Positions 46,333-58,218 of a stretch of DNA of 64,000 nt are shown piece by piece. The notes beneath the pieces were generated by a model. It worked only from the letters and a program-made list of their open reading frames with translations. It searched no databases and was not told the origin of the DNA. Origin of the DNA: Plicaturopsis crispa FD-325 SS-3 (Eukaryota > Basidiomycota > Agaricomycetes > Amylocorticiales > Amylocorticiaceae); NCBI GenBank assembly GCA_000827205.1, contig KN832572.1:62001-126000 (forward strand). The letters are read 5' to 3'. Position 1 is the stretch's first letter, and the number at the start of each line of letters is the position of its first letter. The position numbers were made by a program, and so were the translations under genes.

Positions 46333-48902
46333 CTATGCTGCTAAGTTCTCCTCACTGAAGCAGAAATGATGAGCATTGGCACGGTATTCAATACATTGTG
46401 CTGAAAAAATTGTACACCTGCGCGCAACAATCAAATGATTCCCCCGGAGTCGGTCTCTGGCGCAGGCAGACTGATAGGGTGTGTGGGATGGGCCGTTGGG
46501 GCGTGCACAAAGCCTGTAAGCTCGATATTCATGATCCCATGCCTGCATTATCCCATTAATGCGTTTCGAGGCCTTGACAAAGAAGGCACCTACTTGCTCG
46601 CAAGATGGGTTTGGCGGTCCGTTGTCTGGCATCGGCATCGCATACACAAATAGGTGGTAGCCGAGGTTTTGTCAACTTGCGTCCGCACGCGCTCCGACTC
46701 GGAGTGGTCCAGAAGGCGCCACATGCGAGGATCGTCTTCCTCTCTCGATTTATCGTGCCCGGCCGACTTCCAATGAGCCATATGACCAGCCTAGTAGGAA
46801 AGAGAAAATAAGGACGACGTTCCTGAGTGTCAAATCCGCCACAACACGTACCGCGAGCCTCCAGTGCATAACACTTTCAGTTCGGCGCTCCCGACAACAC
46901 TGCTGACACTCAAGCCAAGGATCCAGCGCGTCCATCTCACGCGCTGTCGTGTTGTCCGGGTCCTGTCCACATGCTGCAACGACGTTCCTAGCAGCGCGGT
47001 CTAGGCTAGCATCATGTATGAAGTTGTCATATTTCTCCCGCCATGGCTGGCAGTTGTGGACTATGAACGCCTGCAGAAAGTGCTTGTCTGCCTCAGACAA
47101 AGAGCGCGCAAGGCCGAGATAGGCGATGTCTCGATGGGCCATAGCTTCCGTAGACGTGAGTGGAGTATGCTGGTTGCAGTGCGTGCACCTGAACAATGCG
47201 ATGGCCAGCTGCAGGCAAGCGGGATCGATGGTTGTGTCGCGCGATATATTGAATTGCTGAAGAAGATATAAAGTGGCGCTCTCGCGCCACTCTTCGCTGA
47301 GGCGAGGCAGCTGCTCCATGGCGTCCTCGAAGTGCTCCTTGCTGATATCCTCATCGGGCGACGTCTCCGTTATGACAGCCTTGAATGGCAGCAGAAGGCA
47401 TACGTCGGGCAAGTTCAGGACAAGTTCATCGGACGGGCGAGTCAGACCATAATTGTGTAGAAGTCGTTCGAGGACCTTGACAGCCCCCATTGTGCGATAT
47501 GGCCGGTCGTTGACAATGCGTTCCGCCCTTATAGTCTCCATATACTGGACGAGTTCCGGTTTGATCTTCTCCCACGCTGCAACACCCAAATGGTCACGCT
47601 CCGGTCGGAAGACCAAGGCAGAAAGTAGACGTACCACGGTCTGTTAGATCCTTTGGCTGTCTAACGACACTCAGATTGCTAAATTGCCAGAAGTCCATCT
47701 TCTCTATCTCGTATCCCCATCCTAGGTCGGTAAGCCTCTCTTGAATACTATAAAATGACATGAGGACACGGGGATACAATATTGATGATCTTCCAGGACA
47801 TACCTAGATGCTCTGCGATGACGGATTTCCTGCAGTTGCTGCGACCGGTCATCCCCGAGCTTTTCTTGCCAAGCGGCGCAGGCTTTTGCATGCTGTAATA
47901 CACAGGCGGTCAGCATATGATGGAAGCACCGTGGTTGAGATAGACAACCTCTTGAATACGTCCAATGTGGTGGAGTCTATCCTCAACAAATCCTCGTCGC
48001 TTGTCTCCCGGGTGGGCGCAAAGCTCTGAGCGGAGATTCGTACGAGTACTATTGAGGCAGCAGTAAAACGGACGAGATCCTGTCAAGTAGTCAGTATATA
48101 GGACATCATTCAGAGGCAGAAATTGAGTGTACGGTTATATGGCGAGTATTCAGGGCCCACTCTTTCCCATGGCATTAATGTTTTTTCCTCCTCGTGTAGA
48201 CGGCTATGGTCACGACCGTTCAGAGAAGTGACCCTGGGGAGTAGCGCCGTAAGCCTTCGGGACCTCAAGACGGTGAATGAGCTGGAAAGCGAACGCACTG
48301 ATCTTTCAAGCATTTCTTGCAACATCTGACACGGAGTGCCCAAAGAACCTTGGGCACGGAAAGAGCTAGACAGAACTGCAAAGTGACAACGGTCAAAGTG
48401 AATGCATCTAGTCTTTTTGTGTGGACGGACATGACAGTGTTTCGAAAATGCCAGGTTGATGTACTGGGGCTCGGTGAGGTCGAATGGACATTCTGGAAGT
48501 CCAGGACAGTTAGACAGTGCCGTTTTCCAGATCGAGATCGCGGAACGACGATTCATCAGGATGCCACGGAGAGCTTTAGTGGACCGAGCCAGGATGAGCA
48601 CGTCGAGCGGTTGGAGGTGCCCAAATATCTGTGTAGGAAACACGCCACTGCTCAGATCCAACTGAAATCGAATGCAAGATGCGTCGCACCTCAAAAAGAA
48701 CGTCCAGCGGCATGTCAGGCAGACTTTCAAGCTTTCCTCTTCTTCGCCTGGCCTTTGACTTGGTTGCACTCATTGCGTCTTGAGGAGCATTCTTGGCGCG
48801 TTTCTTCGGGGGCGGCGAGGTGATAGAGCTCTCCAGCGTCGGCTGTGCCGTGCTTGACTCGGATCCTGTGAGCGTATCTGCGAGACGGGAGGAGCGCCTC
48901 AT
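46333..48902 (-). CDS. F-box protein of the expanded mushroom family
   Basis: The gene starts at 48902 with a basic N-terminus (MRRSSRLADTLTGSES, PPPKKRAKNAP) that looks like a nuclear signal. An F-box follows: LPDMPLDVLFEIFGHLQPLD, VLILARSTKALRGILMNR, SIWKTALSNCPGLPECPFDL, matching the many Agaricomycete F-box proteins. Middle exons include FRPERDHLGVAAWEKIKPEL and CLQLAIALFRCTHCNQ. A later exon gives TESVMHWRLA and HDKSREEDDPRMWRLLDHSE, also usual in this family. F-box proteins bring substrates to SCF ubiquitin ligases. The 3' end is uncertain: the last frame stops at 46333 but the splice into it was not resolved. Confidence 0.75.
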
Positions 48903-49804
48903 GGTTGTAGGCAGGAATGTTCGAGGTGGCTAACTCTGACAAGCGCTGTGTATACTGTTAAAGAAATATATCGCAGCAGAGACTCGACGCTGCAGCTGAT
49001 CGCGTTGACTGGACCTTGAAGTGATGAGACCTCGGACCGGCGTCTTCCGGATATTCGAACTGCGCTTCGCAATTTTAGACCCCGCGACCGTGTAATTTGA
49101 ATTGTGTCCGTGGTCTCAACTTGAACATGTCGCTCCAGTTCTCCTACTTATTTTCCCTGCATTCCCTACGAAACTCCTATTGATCATCCTGATCCTAAGC
49201 AAGATATCTGGATCGTGAGATACCGATGGGGGCTAGAGACATCTCTGGACTCGGCACGCCGCACGGGCGCTCTTTCGTTTGTCCGAGTCCTGAGGTCATC
49301 TCTGTCCCAAAGGATAGTATTTACTGGCACTTTTTCTCCAGACAGTGAACCATAAGCCCATTGATTTGTTGAAATTTGAATGATGTCCTTCGCAGATGAG
49401 ACGTCTCCTATTATAGCTATATCAACTGGCAGACCGGCGCAACATTTGCTTCCGCTCGGACACCGATTCACGACGAGCACCGAAACTTCACATAGGAGTT
49501 CAGTCATAATTTATAGGTGCAGTCGGTTTCTGTCTCGTCTCCTGCTGTAGGGTCGTTCTCTGACGATGTTTGCTCACGCTTCTCAAGCGGTACCGACCTT
49601 CAAAGCGCCTACTCGGAGATCTTCCGACCGTTTGACAGCCTAGAGCAATCTTGTTTAGCAGCGCGGAACGTAGCGGGAGCAAATTCAAGTAATGATTATC
49701 TTGAACGCATTCACATTTCGATTACGGGCGTCTCCTCCCACTGCCCACTGTACTGCACGTTCATCTTTATCCTGGTCTCAGACCTACTCTACGCACTTCA
49801 TTTA
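48903..49804. other. Intergenic region without recognised gene
   Basis: About 0.9 kb. A minus-strand open frame at 49184-49507 (107 codons) has no family resemblance. The right part should hold the promoter of the ice-binding-domain gene. Confidence 0.4.
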
Positions 49805-52800
49805 ATGAAGAGCTTCTTCCGTGGCATCGCTGCCGCTCTAGTAGGTGTTCACATCTTGAGCCTACACACATATATTGATTGCCTCTCAACCATAGGCTGT
49901 ATCGAGCTCTGCCCCCCAGTCTCACACTGTAACTCCCGGGAATCACCAAGTGCGTTCCATATCTTTTTTATCTCTTCATTTAGATCCACTGACTTCATCA
50001 TAGATATATCGCCGCGCTGCAACAGCCGTCGACTTGGGCACGGCAGCAGACTATTCTGTGCTTACCCAGTCCGGAATCACCAATGTACCCACCTCCTCAA
50101 TAGCAGGCAACATCGGCGTCAGCCCCATCGATTCAACAGCAATCACAGGGTTTGACCTGATATTAGATTCATCAGGAGACTTTTGTATGTTCGATTTCCT
50201 GATCTTTCTGACTAGCAGTCCTGACAAGTCTTTGTCCGTTCTAGCGAAATCAACACAGGTGTCCGGCAATGTCTATGCTGCAAATTACGGGGGATCCACT
50301 CCTGCTGACCTCACGACTGCCATCGGTGATATGAACTCCGCCTATACAGCAGCTGCTGGCGAGACTCCCGCGGATTTCACCGAGTACAACGGCGGTGCGA
50401 TAGGGGGCCAGATTCTGACTCCTGGGATTTACAAGTGGTCAAGCGGCGTTACAATCGACAGCGATGTTACGCTTACCGGTACCTGCAACGACGTATATGT
50501 TATGCAAATCGCGTACGTGCGTCTCGTATAATTTGTGACAGTGACATTGACGTGCCCGGATTCAGTGGCACACTCGCGCAAGCGGCGAACACGAACATCA
50601 TCCTCACCGGAGGGGTACTTGCGAGTCAAGTCTTCTGGCAGGTTGCAGGTGGTGCGACTGTCGGCGCGGGTGCCAACTTCCAGGGTATCTTGCTTTCAGC
50701 GACAGCCGTCACGATCGAGACCGGGGCATCAGTCACAGGCCGACTGTTTTCGCAGACTAACGTCGCCTTGCAGATGGTGACTTTGACAGAACCTACTGCA
50801 TTCGACGCCAGTGTTTGTAACGCAGTTTCCTCCACGGTTACGGCCACGGTGGGCACGGCCACCGTTACGGATTTTGTACGTCTTCAGAACACTATTTTCA
50901 CCATGTTTGTTTAACATGTTTGGGCAGGTTACCGTCACAATACCGGCCTCAACGATAACCGCTGATGGCGTGAGTGTCCTGCTCGCATTTCGATTCATAC
51001 CGAACTGACGCGGAATTGAAGGTCACCGTCACCCTCCCGGCCTCTACCATAACGGCAGATGGATCCACGGTTACGCTTCCAGCCTCGACAATAACACAGG
51101 ATGGCGTGAGTTACCATTCCCTTACCGTCTTTCGACACAATCCATTGAAGCTAATTGCTGTGTCGATTTATAGGTTACAGTCACTATACCGCCTACGACA
51201 GTGACAGCAGACCCTAGTACCGTGACTGCAACTCAAGCAGCTACAACAGTGACAGACGATGCAAGTCCGGCCATGCAGTATCAATTCCCAGACTTCTTAC
51301 TCTTTTTCTCCCGCAGGTGACTGTGACACTCACTATTCCAGCATCGACCATCACTGCTGACGGGGTGCGTCGAAATTTGCTCATATATCGTCGAGACATC
51401 GAACTCAATGATTGTAGGTTACCATCACTATTCCTGCCTCCACGGTCACGGCAGACGGGTCAACAGTGACCCTTCCAGCGGTGACGACTACGCAGGACGG
51501 TGTAAGTATCACCCCTCGAACTTATAGGGACACGGCTGAACATCTTCTTCTCTCTGGCAGGTGACCGTGACCATACCTCCAACGACAGTTACTGCGGACG
51601 GGACAACGGCGACTGTCACAGGCGCGGGAGTGAGTCCCGAAATATGGAACATGCAAAGTGTCAGGCTGCTAACTTAGTTCAGGTGACTGTTACCATTCCA
51701 GCGTCGACTATAACGGCGGACGGGGTGAGTCTCTTGTTATTCGCGGTCACTGTCCCGCTCTAAAACGCAGAGTACCAGGTGACCGTTACCCTTCCACCGT
51801 CGACTGTGACCGCTTCAGGAGAGACGGTAACCATTCCAGCATCAACGGTCACACAGGATGGAGTAAGAACCCCCTTTCTCACCGCGGATGCAAGTGCTAA
51901 CCATGGAGCTGTACTTGTCAGGTTACAGTAACGATTCCCGCCACAACGGTGACGGCGGATTCGCCGACAGTCATATCGGTCTCCGAGAGCGTGTCGGTAC
52001 TGACAAGTATCATCCCGACCACTATAATTGGCCTTACCACAATCACTGCGGGCGGCACAATAGGAACCGTCGTTGTCACTGAGGTATGTCTACACGCATT
52101 TATTGTCGGTTGCTCTGATCTGACCTCAACATATCGTCCTTTGTACAGACTGTCACGCTAGGAGGGACGACGGTTACTGCGGCTGGTGGAGAAACGACTG
52201 TCACGACAACGGCTATTGCTGTATCGACACTAACTGAAAGTGCGACCGTGTCAACAGTAACAGTCGCTCAGCCGACTACAGTAACAACCGTCTCGACCGC
52301 CACTATCGGCAACTCTACGACTGTCGAGACCGTGACACGCACGCTTAGCGCTGTGTTGAGCACCATCACCGTTGGCGGGACCACGCGTAAGCAGCATATA
52401 TCACTCACCTCATCCCGGCAGACAGATTTACGTTCTCTTCGCAGGTGTCACTAGCATCCTAGTTCCCACTACACTTGTGTCCACGGGTGCTGCTGCGACG
52501 ACTGTTGTGCCCATACTCAGCACAGTGACTACCGCTTCGGCAAAGATTGCAAGTGCTGCGACAACCGCGTCGTTGTCGGCAGAGAAATCGCTGGTGACAT
52601 CGATTCTCAGTACTACCAACGCCGTCACGCCTACAGTGAAGAAAAAGAACCCGGCCCCGGCGGCGAAGACTGGTACGGCGGCAGGTACCACCGCAAAAAC
52701 AACGTCACCTGCAGATACCACGGCAGCTGGGGGTACAGGGACTGGGTGGTCAGTCTTTTCGTTGCGCTGATGCTTATCAAATCACCAAACTGACCATTCT

Positions 52801-53210
52801 TGTAGTGGATGTACTGATACCGTCACCGCAACAATCACCTCTGTGCGAACAGTAACAATAACTGCCAGATGTGAGCGTCGCGTGTCTTAGCTTCCTTTGC
52901 CCGTTGGCTGACGCTGTGTGACCTAGGTGCATCTTCGTCGAGGCCTCATTCTTCCTCTAGACGCAGTTCTTCTGCATCTGCATCCGCAGCGGAGTGCTCC
53001 GCTCTCGTGTCATCTTCGATCTACGCGCAATGCAGGTCGACGCTCCGTTCCTCCGCCTCCAGTGCGGCGGCATCTTTATGTGCCGCGACAAGCTTGTCCG
53101 GTCTAGTTTCGTCTTCTGCAACGGCGGCCCCTGCTACAGCAAACGCGTCACCCGCAAGCACAGTGTCCACCTCGGGTGCAACAGCGCGCGCCAAAATTAT
53201 GCTCTTCTAA
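49805..53210 (+). CDS. DUF3494 ice-binding-domain protein with repetitive Thr/Val tail
   Basis: Secreted protein starting MKSFFRGIAAALV. The ice-binding domain (type 1 IBP, a right-handed beta-helix) begins VDLGTAADYSVLTQSGITNV and continues SSIAGNIGVSPIDSTAITGF, GGAIGGQILTPGIYKWSSGV and NIILTGGVLASQVFWQVAGG, TVGAGANFQGILLSATAV, which are family hallmarks. After it come about nine exons repeating a 14-residue unit such as VTVTIPASTITADG, then a Thr/Ser/Ala-rich stretch. A Cys-containing tail (CTDTVTATITSVRTVTITAR) ends with a Ser-rich segment at 53210. The tail resembles glycosylated wall or adhesin stalks. There is no hydrophobic anchor at the end. Mushroom IBPs are known to bind ice; a general adhesive role is also possible. 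Some joins in the 5' exons are uncertain. Confidence 0.82.
50929..52082 (+). repeat. Array of homologous 42-nt-based exons
   Basis: Exons start with gt(t/g)ac(c/t)gt, code VTVTIPASTITADG-like units and are 42 nt or about 84 nt long, each bounded by its own short intron. Clear members begin near 50929, 51022, 51174, 51319, 51418, 51561, 51683, 51777 and 51921. Exon lengths divisible by three let units be added or skipped without frame change. Confidence 0.75.
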
Positions 53211-53735
53211 TTAGCATAGTAGTATATGGTAGAACTTGAAGTTCACATAATAATAATGGTTTCAGAAGTGTATTTAAAGGTCGACGGCGGCACCCGCTAC
53301 CTTACTACAGGGATGCTAGGTGACTATGGCAGGCACAGGACATTGCTGTGTGGTGCTGACTGAAAGCACTGTGTACTGTGACTGAGTGGAGACTGCCGTT
53401 GAAATTTTACAAGTCGTCAAGCTCAAACGATCTGGGCGGAGCTTTGTGCCTGCCACGTGTGGTCCCGGGTCCGTAGGGGAAGCGAAATCTGAGATTAACG
53501 CTCAGAAAGGAATGTGTAGTTATTGTATCCCGGGACCGAATACCTACCAAATATCTTGAATGAAGCTCAAGCTAGTAGCTTTCGGCGTCCACAATAAAGA
53601 AAAGGCGGTGCACCGATATATAAGTAGAAGAAAACCATAGCGCATGTACTACATCTACTCCCATATGATAGCCTACAAGCTTACATCCGAACCCCCGTCC
53701 GGCATCCTTGGTCAGTCGCGACTTCCTCTCTATAT
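53211..53735. other. Intergenic region without recognised gene
   Basis: About 0.5 kb, with no coding region seen; probably the 3' regions of the two convergent genes. Confidence 0.4.
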
Positions 53736-54355
53736 TCAGGCATACTCCCAGGTGATAGGAATGCGTCCCGCGCTGGGGGGAGCGAGGACGTCGAACGCGC
53801 CCGGGGACATGTCAAGGTCGTACTCGCCCGCGCAGCCGGCGCACCTGTCGGTGATCGCGGCTTGCACAGTCTTCCCCTGGTCTGGATTGAGTAGAGTGAT
53901 GTTAGAGAGTGGTAAGACTAACGCGAACCATTGAGAGCTACTCACAGTGGATGTTGACTCGCCTCTTGCAAATCGGATTGCTAGAGTCGCGCGATTAGTG
54001 TCTGAGAAAAGCAGAGCGCCCCGCGTGTGCGTACTTGTTTGGGTTTGCAGTAGCTCCTCTGTAAATACAGGTCAGGCTACACCGCCAGCAGTCAAAAAGA
54101 GAGGATTGGCGTACGGGTAGGTGTCAAAGAGACGGGCTGAGGCAGCTACAATCTTGTCACTGTCGGTGTTGTAGATACCGCACGCGCCCAGGCCGGTTTC
54201 GTACCAGGTCCCTGAGCAACAAAATTGAGTCCTCCACCACATGAGCTCACACTTATATGCTTGGACTACTCACCGTCACCAGAGTACGCAGACGTGCCGC
54301 TAGCCAGGGAAACGACAGCGATGACGAGGGAGAGGAGAATTGCGCGAACGAACAT
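53736..54355 (-). CDS. Secreted RlpA-like double-psi beta-barrel protein 1
   Basis: Short secreted protein starting at 54355 with signal peptide MFVRAILLSLVIAVVSLASG. The barrel domain shows GTWYETGLGACGIYNTDSDK and IVAASARLFDTYP, then DQGKTVQAAITDRCAGCAGE and YDLDMSPGAFDVLAPPSAGR, ending IPITWEYA. These are the two conserved blocks of fungal RlpA/expansin-like small proteins, with Cys pairs for disulfides. Four exons. Relatives are linked to cell-wall loosening or stress, and some are labelled riboflavin aldehyde-forming enzymes. A TATA-like tatataaa lies upstream on the minus strand near 54452. Confidence 0.85.
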
Positions 54356-56133
54356 GATAAGTTTTAGAGTTGTAAGGGTAGGAGCTTTAAAGAGGGAATG
54401 TCTTGTCAACTTGACTTGGGTGGCGAAATCGAGAAACGTACGGCATGTTTATATAGCTTGTAGCCTTCATGACACGAGTTAGATGCATGTCATACGCCGC
54501 GATCGCCGTCGTGGAGGTCTCGCCCAAGGAGAAACATGAAGCTGCGTGCATGGCTGCTGACGCAGTGAGTAGGACACCGAGGCTAACTTGGCTTGGTGGG
54601 CGCGCATTTACAAGCCGGAACTAGAGTCAAGGCATTGAATCCCATCGAAGTCGGAACAAATCAGCCACACGAAAATTGACCAAACTGCAATGGACTGTAC
54701 GCACCCTGTTTCACCAAGAGTCTTCGTAGACTTCAGCCTTCTCCATGTAAGTGCTCGTGCGTGCGGAATCTAGTTCGTGTGGACCGAATGTCTATGTCCT
54801 TTGACTTTTGCTGTCCACGTCCCATACAACCAACCAAATCTGTATGCATGATTCGCTAAGCGTGGTTTCGAAGAATCCACGTCAAGACTGACACTGGGCC
54901 ATAGGCGAAAATGATGTACGTTTGAAAAAGCATTGGAGGAGCGACTTCCGACACCAATGTGAGCGTCTCGAGGCTGATCGATCTGGCGCTTGAGGCTGCC
55001 GGTAAGACCAATGCTCAGGGAGATGGGTTGAAAGCCGATAGATTTTGACGCTCACCGACACGACGTGGAAATGCTTAGACGTCTGACGGCATGGCACAGA
55101 TGTAGCCGAAGTGCATAAGTCACAGCTGCAACACTGATAGCGCGCCATCTTCTTCAGTTATTGCAGCAGGGCACAAGCTGTCTCGCGAGCGGCGTCCAAG
55201 GCAAAATGAGTCGTCTGCCAAGGCCTATTACCTGTGAGCATTTGTGAACGTAAGCACAAGCTGCTGAATACCGATGAGTTGACCGTTACCTCCTTCTCTG
55301 CGTACTCGAGATAGTATCAGCGTCGTTCCGCGAACCTCGCACGGCCACTCAACACGAGTTCAAAGAAGGGGTTACTAAGATTGAAAGTGGATTAGCGTAA
55401 CACTTTAGACGACAAAACCGTCTAAAACCGTGCGCGGGCTAGACTGGTCCCTAAAATGAATAGTTGAGAAGCCATGGTCAGTTGGCGCTGAGCATGGATC
55501 AACACGTTCAACCACCCAGCGTCTGAGTAGATCAAGAATTGAACATGACACTTACTACATTTTATACACCGGAGTCTCGTTCCACACCGGAGGTTGACTG
55601 CATGCAGTGGTACTATAGTAGTGGCGAGCACTAACGAGGACTTCGACGATGTGTGGTGGCACCGGTAACGCTTTCCGAGTCCCGGGTGCACGCCACAGTA
55701 TGCGACCCGGAGCGCCAGCGTCGCAGTCCAAGCCCTCCAAGGCCAGGCTCTAATCATCACCGGCGAGTCTGGTGAAAGCAGTTAGCATAGGCATTGCTCA
55801 ATCCGCGGTCCGGGAAATGCGTATGTCAAGGACATAGAATTAGAGAATGCCGACATTAGAGGGAGGAGGAAGCCGGAAGTCGTTAATTTTAAGTGCGGAT
55901 CGGGGATAAGGTGGCTGTATCGGACTCTGTAAGTTAGTCTGTTGCAGCTTCTCTGCAACGAGGCTAGCAAATCCACCAACTACGGACTCGGACACCGCCG
56001 AAGATATATTCAATGAGACCAGTATACCGACGGAGAAACGCGCTAAATTGTACATGTACACCGATATCTATCCCATATCCATCCACGGCATCTTGACAGT
56101 AAGCATTTCCCCGTAGCTTCGCCCTCCGAGCCT
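54356..56133. other. Spacer between the two barrel genes
   Basis: About 1.8 kb with no coding region I can support. Short open frames are scattered on the minus strand. The left 200 bases are the promoter of barrel gene 1. Confidence 0.4.
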
Positions 56134-56759
56134 CTAAATGAGGTCCCACGAGATCTCGATACGCCCAACAGCCTCGGGTGCGAGCTGGTCGAAGACGGCC
56201 GGGGACATGTCTATGTCGTACAGGCCCGCACAGCCAGCGCATCTGTCTGTCACCGCTGCCTGTACAGATCTTCCTTGATCTGGACGACACGAGATTCAAT
56301 AGCATGAGCAAGCAGCGCGGAAACGCGAGGGAAAGAAAGCGCACAAGATACAATAATTCCCCGGCGACATATGGGGTTGCTACAGTTCACATTTTATGGT
56401 TAGACAAGTACTCAACATGGAGTGCAGTCTAGTGCGTACTTGTTAGGATTCGGCGTAGCACCTCTAAAAAGCGCATTAGACCAGGCCCTTCTCGTGAACT
56501 ACCGAGAAAACATAGACGCACGGGTACGTGTCGAAGAACTGCGCTGACGCAGCAACGATAAGGTCACTAGCGGTGTTCGGAATCCCGCATGCCCCCAGAC
56601 CAGGAGCGTAATAGGTGCCTGCCAGCGCCGAAGAGTGTTTAAAGATGATACATAGGCACAAGGAATAATGCTGGAGGGCGTACCGGAGCCGACGTTTGAT
56701 GCGCTCACTAGGGATGCGAAGGAGATGGCGAGGACGATGGGCGACAGACGGGCGAACAT
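56134..56759 (-). CDS. Secreted RlpA-like double-psi beta-barrel protein 2
   Basis: Paralogue of the gene at 53736-54355 in the same orientation. It starts at 56759 with signal peptide MFARLSPIVLAISFASLVSA. The barrel shows GTYYAPGLGACGIPNTASDL, IVAASAQFFDTYP, then DQGRSVQAAVTDRCAGCAGL and YDIDMSPAVFDQLAPEAVGR, ending IEISWDLI at stop 56134. The Asp and Cys positions agree with copy 1. The pair is a divergent tandem duplicate, more different from each other than the two amine oxidases are. Confidence 0.83.
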
Positions 56760-58218
56760 GATGTGAAACGGTGAGTGGAGGTAAGAGTCAGTTGGCTTGA
56801 TTACTGCTGGGATATTGCGACACGTACCGTACTTATAAGTAGTGCACTGCACAGGATATGCTTGAAAGACGTAGATGAATGTCAACACCCGCTGCCACCG
56901 CTAGTAAATATGAGAGATGCCAGCCGAATGACCAGATATGACACCTGTGCGGCGCCTAAGAAAACGACGATGAAGTATAATGTTAGTCGGTGCAGGATGA
57001 GACGCCCGGAATGATGGATTGAACGAGGTAAAGAGTAGTGCGCATGCGGAATGATCAACCACTTCGTCTGATGATGAGCACTCACCCCATTTCAGCAGTG
57101 AACAATACTGGTGCGGTAGCGGCACGTTTGCTGGGAGTTGACGACAAAAAAAAGTGGAGTGACGCGAGAGAAGAACTAGTTTTGCATCCTGAGAGTTCGA
57201 CGATCTGGAGCGCATCTTGAATATGTACTGTAAACGCAAAGAAATGGAGATCGTCCCAGAGATGAGGTAGCTGCTGGGGTACATGCCTTCCCATTTCTAT
57301 AGACCAAAGACACGCCATCGGCTGCAGGGCGTCTATGTGTTAGAATGCCTAGCAGGGCGAGAACTTGGCGAGTACTTGCCCAACCTATGCTTACCGGCCA
57401 TTCCTCCGACGTCCTAGGCGTTCAGATTGCCTCAGCAGGAGAATGATAGTTGATGAATGCGGGGCTTTGTGGAAAGCTTGAGTAAATGCGAGAACCTCAT
57501 GATCGTTGGATCTCGAGTGTAGGTCGCAATGCAAGCATGCGGCCGAAACCCTTTTGAGAACATGAGCATATCACGTTGACTACGAATCACTGGGAAAAGA
57601 CCTACCAGATATCATGCTTGACATAGTAGGATACGGTGCCCGTGGATGTGTAAACCACTCGAGGATCTTCGTGTCCTACCTACGAGGAGAATGTTCTTCT
57701 TGAGCCTCATGATATATCGGGATAATGACAACAGCCTTTCTCTGAGTGGAAGTTGCATCAGCAGAAATTCTAGTAAAAGAATAGCGCCACATAGCTACAT
57801 TTTCTGTGCATGTTCGACGGTCGCCGATTTACCAGTCGCTTGATGTGAGTATACAGTACACTCCCGCGGCGAGATTGACGCTCGCGAGCGGCGCTAGCCC
57901 CGACAAGTCTCAACCCGCAAGGGATCTTTCCAACGCCAGACATTTTATTCCCGGAGATGTTGAGCATACCGATGCATATAGCGGAGACCTGCTCGTAGAA
58001 TTGTAGATGTTCAAGAGGATTTTCGAGTCTCATCGACTAGAGTGAAGAAGGAGCTGCCTGCGCAAACTGTGGCAGCAATTTTAGACTCCGCGGCGGTTGA
58101 GTCCCGTGATGGGACGCGACCCTCTGCAGACTCGGCGTTGACTCGGCGTGTCTACTTTCGCGAGCTTGTCCTCCTCCATCATCGGCTTTCGTTTTCCAAC
58201 AACATTGCGCGCTCAGAT
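56760..58218. other. Intergenic region without recognised gene
   Basis: About 1.5 kb. Some of 57800-58218 could hold 5' exons of the following ATPase gene, but I could not join any of them with confidence. Confidence 0.35.

Noticed and set aside
49184-49507. A 107-codon minus-strand open frame before the ice-binding gene
   Set aside because: No family resemblance and no splice or promoter context; length is within chance for this base composition.
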